DNA from: Epiperipatus broadwayi | Lineage: Eukaryota; Onychophora; Udeonychophora; Euonychophora; Peripatidae | NCBI GenBank assembly: GCA_028023455.1 | Contig: JAQFVV010012405.1 | Coordinates: 12,137,423 to 12,201,422 of the forward strand | Reading direction: 5' to 3' | Length of the DNA stretch: 64,000 nucleotides | Shown here: in pieces, positions 60,490 through 64,000 of the stretch | Layout of the letters: each line of letters opens with the position of its first letter | Position numbering within the stretch: position 1 is the first letter of the stretch | Program-made: the position numbers and the translations under genes | The notes under the pieces: generated by a model | What the model was told of the DNA's origin: nothing | Database searches by the model: none | Seen by the model: the letters and a program-made list of their open reading frames with translations, nothing else

Positions 60490-62640
60490 GTATTTCACAG
60501 TTACCAAAGTCAAGAAGTAATTTTACAGAGTTGTGATTATTCACATGCCTATATGCAAACATTTAGAAATGTTTTCCACCTTTTGTGAAATGCATATGTA
60601 TACAAGAAAACATACATAAACGGTTTCATTGTGCAAAATAATATATCTATTTACCATGGCTAAGATTTGGCATTTGAATCCAGGGATCAAGCAAATTCTT
60701 TTCAAAAGACAGAATTATTCTTTTAGGTATTTGTACATTAGACAACAAAGCTTATCATTCAACATTGTTTGGTAAATGGATTTCTAGAAATTCTTATCTA
60801 GAAGATAAAAAGATGAAAATCTCTGCTTTATTCCTCACCACCTAATAAATGACAAGTCTATTGAATATTATGTTTTGTTTTATCAACTTTTTAATGATGG
60901 GTGGTTAGAATCTTTTATCCTGCAATGATCTATTCATCAAAAAAGGCTGTTTTACTATTATTCATAGTTAGATATGATCTTATAGAAAGCAACAGTGTTA
61001 TAAAGCATTAAATTTCAAAAAATACAGGCAGAGATAGGTATCAAAATTTTCATTTTTATCAGCACCAACTCGGATGTTTTCAATAGTAAAAATGGATCAG
61101 GGGATATAACTTACTGATAAATCCTGGCTGGAAGAAGAAATGACTGTGTAAGTATTATTTTTGTAGATAACAGTTGGGGTAAAAAAATAAAGTCTTAACA
61201 CAAGATAAAATTATTGACAATAAATAAACAAGAAAAAAGAAAACTCTGGGCATTAAATCTTAAAATAAACTATTAGATAGTATTGGACATATTCTGGAAT
61301 ATTACAGCAAATAAGTACATAATCTATTATTAAACAAAATTAATAACCCTCTTTTAAATCTTAAAAATCTCATAGCCTCAAGGACTTTATAAAGTTCCAC
61401 ACGATTATTTGGATACGAGGTGAATATGAGAATGCTATAAAGTGATATCCATCATTGACATTTATTTCATGTTATAGGTATTGTTCACTTATAGATTTTT
61501 CAAACAACAGGACCCTAATCAGTATATCTAAAATATATTTCTGCAATACATATTTTTAATATTCAGATTTGGTGTTACATTAAATCTATATTCAGATTTG
61601 GTATTACATTAAATCTATTTATAAAAAAATTGGTTCCTGTTAGCTTGCAATATAAATTTCATTACTGAAAACATTATTTACATATTTAAAAATCTAGTTT
61701 AACCACTTATTTATTTTGCATAAAAGCATTCAATATTCTTTAACTTTCACAAGATGGATTATTACTTTTTCAAAGCTAGAGATAGTATTTATAAATCGTA
61801 AAGTTTATTTTAAAAAAATGCTATAATGATTTTTAAAGGTATATATTAAAATTTTTAAATTTCAACGTTAATATATGTAAATAATGAATATATAAAATAG
61901 TTGGGAAAATACTTGAAGATAGGATATTAAACAATAAATTGGGAAGAAAAAAAAGTTTAAAAAAAAAAAAATTAAAAATAAATAACGAACTATATAAATA
62001 AAAATAATGTGAAATAAATTAACAATATAATTATTTTATGGCATTAAACAGAAGCATAAAATAGACACTGTAAAAATAAATTCGTCATTTTAATTAAAGT
62101 AAGTTGCAAATTAAAATTTATTATTTTTACAATTTTGAAAATACCATGGTTCAATTAATTAATCAAAGATGGCTTATAACATTTAAGCACTCTACGAAAA
62201 GTCATATAACATTAAGCATTCTACAACAGATCGAATTATTAATCATAATATAGGAGATAACGTAACAATGAATAATTGTATGGGAAATCATGCAACTTTA
62301 CATTTATTCACAGAGGGTATTGTGAAAAAAAGCATAACATTTGGGAAAGTCATTTAAACATTTATATTGTATAGCTCATTTGGTAGAAAGCCAGTATTTA
62401 CTATTGCATTCTCAAAAAATTATAAAAGTTGTCAATCCAGTAATTACTATAAAAGGATTAAATTTGAACTATAATAGATATAAACATTTAATATAGTCAA
62501 AAGATTAATTTATTTTAATTTAGCACTATTATGAGCAAATAACAAAATGCCAAATATGTAATATTTCTTTTTAATAATATTTTAATGGACATAATCACTC
62601 TGTCAGTTGATGCTTTCATTTGGTATGGATTTAAATTTGA
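60490..62640. other. Unassigned DNA
   Basis: A 29-bp unit (CAGATTTGGT.TTACATTAAA type) is duplicated at about 61564-61615. An AACATTTAAGCACTCTAC-like block is doubled near 62180-62230. No gene or transposon protein recognised. Confidence 0.4.
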
Positions 62641-62691
62641 CCATTATTCTTCATTATCAATTTATATAAGTTGTTCACCTAGCAATCAACT

Positions 62692-63397
62692 GTGCCACAA
62701 CTTAATGCTTACAATGTAATCAGGTTGGTATCCATACACCTAGATACATTCATAATCAAAACCAAAACAATAGTAACTAAACATCTAATACACACACAAT
62801 ACTCTTCCTCAAATGAAGATGCTTCACCAATTGACCTTTCCATCAAACAAACAAATCAAACCTCCAGCACACCTATTAACATCAGCAGCAAAACTGCTCA
62901 GGCTGGTGGTAATCAAGCTTTCACCTTATCAGCCAAACCATGTAAACAATTAGATTCAACTCGCATAACTAAGGTACCACAGTGAATTATCCACAATGAC
63001 CATCCTAGTCAAGCCTCACCTATAATAAATAAGTCCAGCATAGATGTCATGGATACACTGATACCACCATTACAAATAGTTGAAAGCTGTGGTGCATATT
63101 ACACTTTCAAAAAAAGAAAACCTGGGTGACCATGAAAAGATCATGGTAATAAAAACACTTGCAACCAAAATTAATCTAACATGCTCCACTAATAACAGCA
63201 TTTATAAGCTAGAATCATGTAGCCCCCACTTAACAGACATTCAACAAATGCAGGAAGTTCCAACTGAGCCCAAACATCTTCATCTTTTACTTACCAAAAC
63301 CCCAAACTCAAGCAATCATTCAAAAACAAACCTGAAGTTAAACATATATACACTAGTACATCAACAAATAACAAATCTTCTCTGCTTAAAAAAGTAA
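62692..63397 (+). pseudogene. Possible LINE ORF1 region
   Basis: Two open frames, 62692-62985 and 63080-63397, are rich in S, T, N, Q and K. The first has SSSNEDASPIDLSIKQTNQT and the second ends in a basic stretch. The local base composition shifts to high A+C, unlike the surrounding A+T. Directly downstream is the start of an endonuclease-like frame, so these may be the remains of the disordered ORF1 of the same LINE. No zinc knuckle or coiled coil is visible, so the call rests on position and composition. Confidence 0.35.
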
Positions 63398-63599
63398 TTC
63401 AAACAAACAATCTTTTAAATATTTTGATGGCCTAGATGCCAGTCCTGAAAATTTTAAATTTTGAGTCATAGCTGGCTATTTATGTTCATACAATCCTTTT
63501 TCTAAACATTATAAACAAGGCAACAAATGGAAATCTCAATCTTATCAATATAAAACAGCTGATCCTCAAAACATATACTTTAACATTTTTTTTCTATTC

Positions 63600-64000
63600 A
63601 TTTGCTTTCAGCATAAAAATAAAGATAGGAGCATTCAATTTTCATGGACTAAACTCAATTCAAAATAACCACCAGCTGAGTAAATGAATTCAATTCACAC
63701 ACCCACGCATCCTGGATCTGCTGGAAACAAAGTATATAGTGGTTATTAGATTGATCCCACAACCCATTTAAGGACCTAAGGCTTTTCCACCTGTTTATGA
63801 GATTCATCATCACCTTCAGGAGGCACTGGCCTAGTCATCACAAGAACTTGCCAATTTTCATTCTTTAAAATTATATATATATATATATATATATATCAAC
63901 TAAAACCTACATATAGTCACGTTTCACTAATGTACTATTGCCCTCAACATAATTTATGTTTGCATACTTCCTAACCAGTTTTCACCCATGACTATTGCTG
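63600..64000 (+). pseudogene. Start of a LINE endonuclease (ORF2), runs off the window
   Basis: From about 63612 the plus frame reads IKIKIGAFNFHGLNSIQN, which fits the first strand of APE endonucleases (IGTFNVRGL type). It is followed after damage by ILDLLETKY, like the catalytic glutamate segment L.L.ET. Further on, GTGLVITRTCQFS resembles the GVGI.I block. An AT run at 63874-63896 and stops interrupt it. The A+C-rich composition continues from the ORF1-like region, so both probably belong to one 5'-complete but decayed element. The family cannot be matched to the other LINE copies because the regions do not overlap. Confidence 0.6.

Overview
The window reads as a strongly A+T-rich animal (bilaterian) nuclear genome. 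It is gene-poor and dominated by decayed mobile DNA. The only host coding sequence I can support is one terminal exon on the minus strand (20162-20725). It encodes the end of a paired-like homeodomain, a Ser/Pro/Leu-rich tail and an OAR motif, so it belongs to an Arx/homeobrain-type transcription factor. A clean splice acceptor lies at the usual homeodomain intron position. Upstream exons were not found, so the DNA to the right of 20725 is probably its intron or 5' flank. The phylum cannot be fixed from this.

Layout. 1-2647: a minus-strand APE-type LINE, broken by frameshifts. 3816-9760: a cluster of foldback and ribozyme-bearing repeats, a tRNA-Gly-like retroposon, a SINE and a long AAT array. 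10300-12720: a possible Penelope-like remnant, then a TA-flanked DNA transposon. 12720-20160: mostly featureless A/T-rich DNA with an AT array, a foldback and SINEs. 20162-20725: the homeobox exon. 21165-26510: a SINE tandem plus head-to-head pair, a GATAAA-rich low-repeat block and more ribozyme-bearing repeats. 30835-36370: a large composite of direct and inverted A/T-rich repeats. 37240-38810: a trinucleotide array and a 19-bp minisatellite. 40820-46215: a dispersed repeat, a foldback, a Penelope-like GIY-YIG element and a LINE tail. 48041-51880: an inverted-repeat-flanked segment with a second copy of the first LINE, a SINE and another dispersed repeat copy. 55490-60490: two RTE-like LINE tails, two copies of another LINE separated by a trinucleotide array, and an interrupted trinucleotide array. 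62690-64000: the start of a LINE that runs off the window.

The most unusual content is a set of hammerhead-ribozyme-like motifs (CUGANGA core, short stem II, GAAA, a very short stem III and a UH cleavage site). They sit in at least three repeat families. The best are a roughly 365-bp-period head-to-tail dimer flanked by a 14-bp target duplication (6542-7207, minus strand), a 190-bp family with an intact-looking core at 29356-29416, and a foldback family (3816-4292, 25637-25999, 41931-42535) that carries one motif on each arm. This is the layout expected of small non-autonomous 'retrozymes' mobilised by Penelope-like reverse transcriptases, and a Penelope-like endonuclease ORF with an inverted copy of its own 3' end lies at 42640-43745, about 100 bp from one foldback. 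The link between them is inference. All ribozyme calls are hand-folded and untested.
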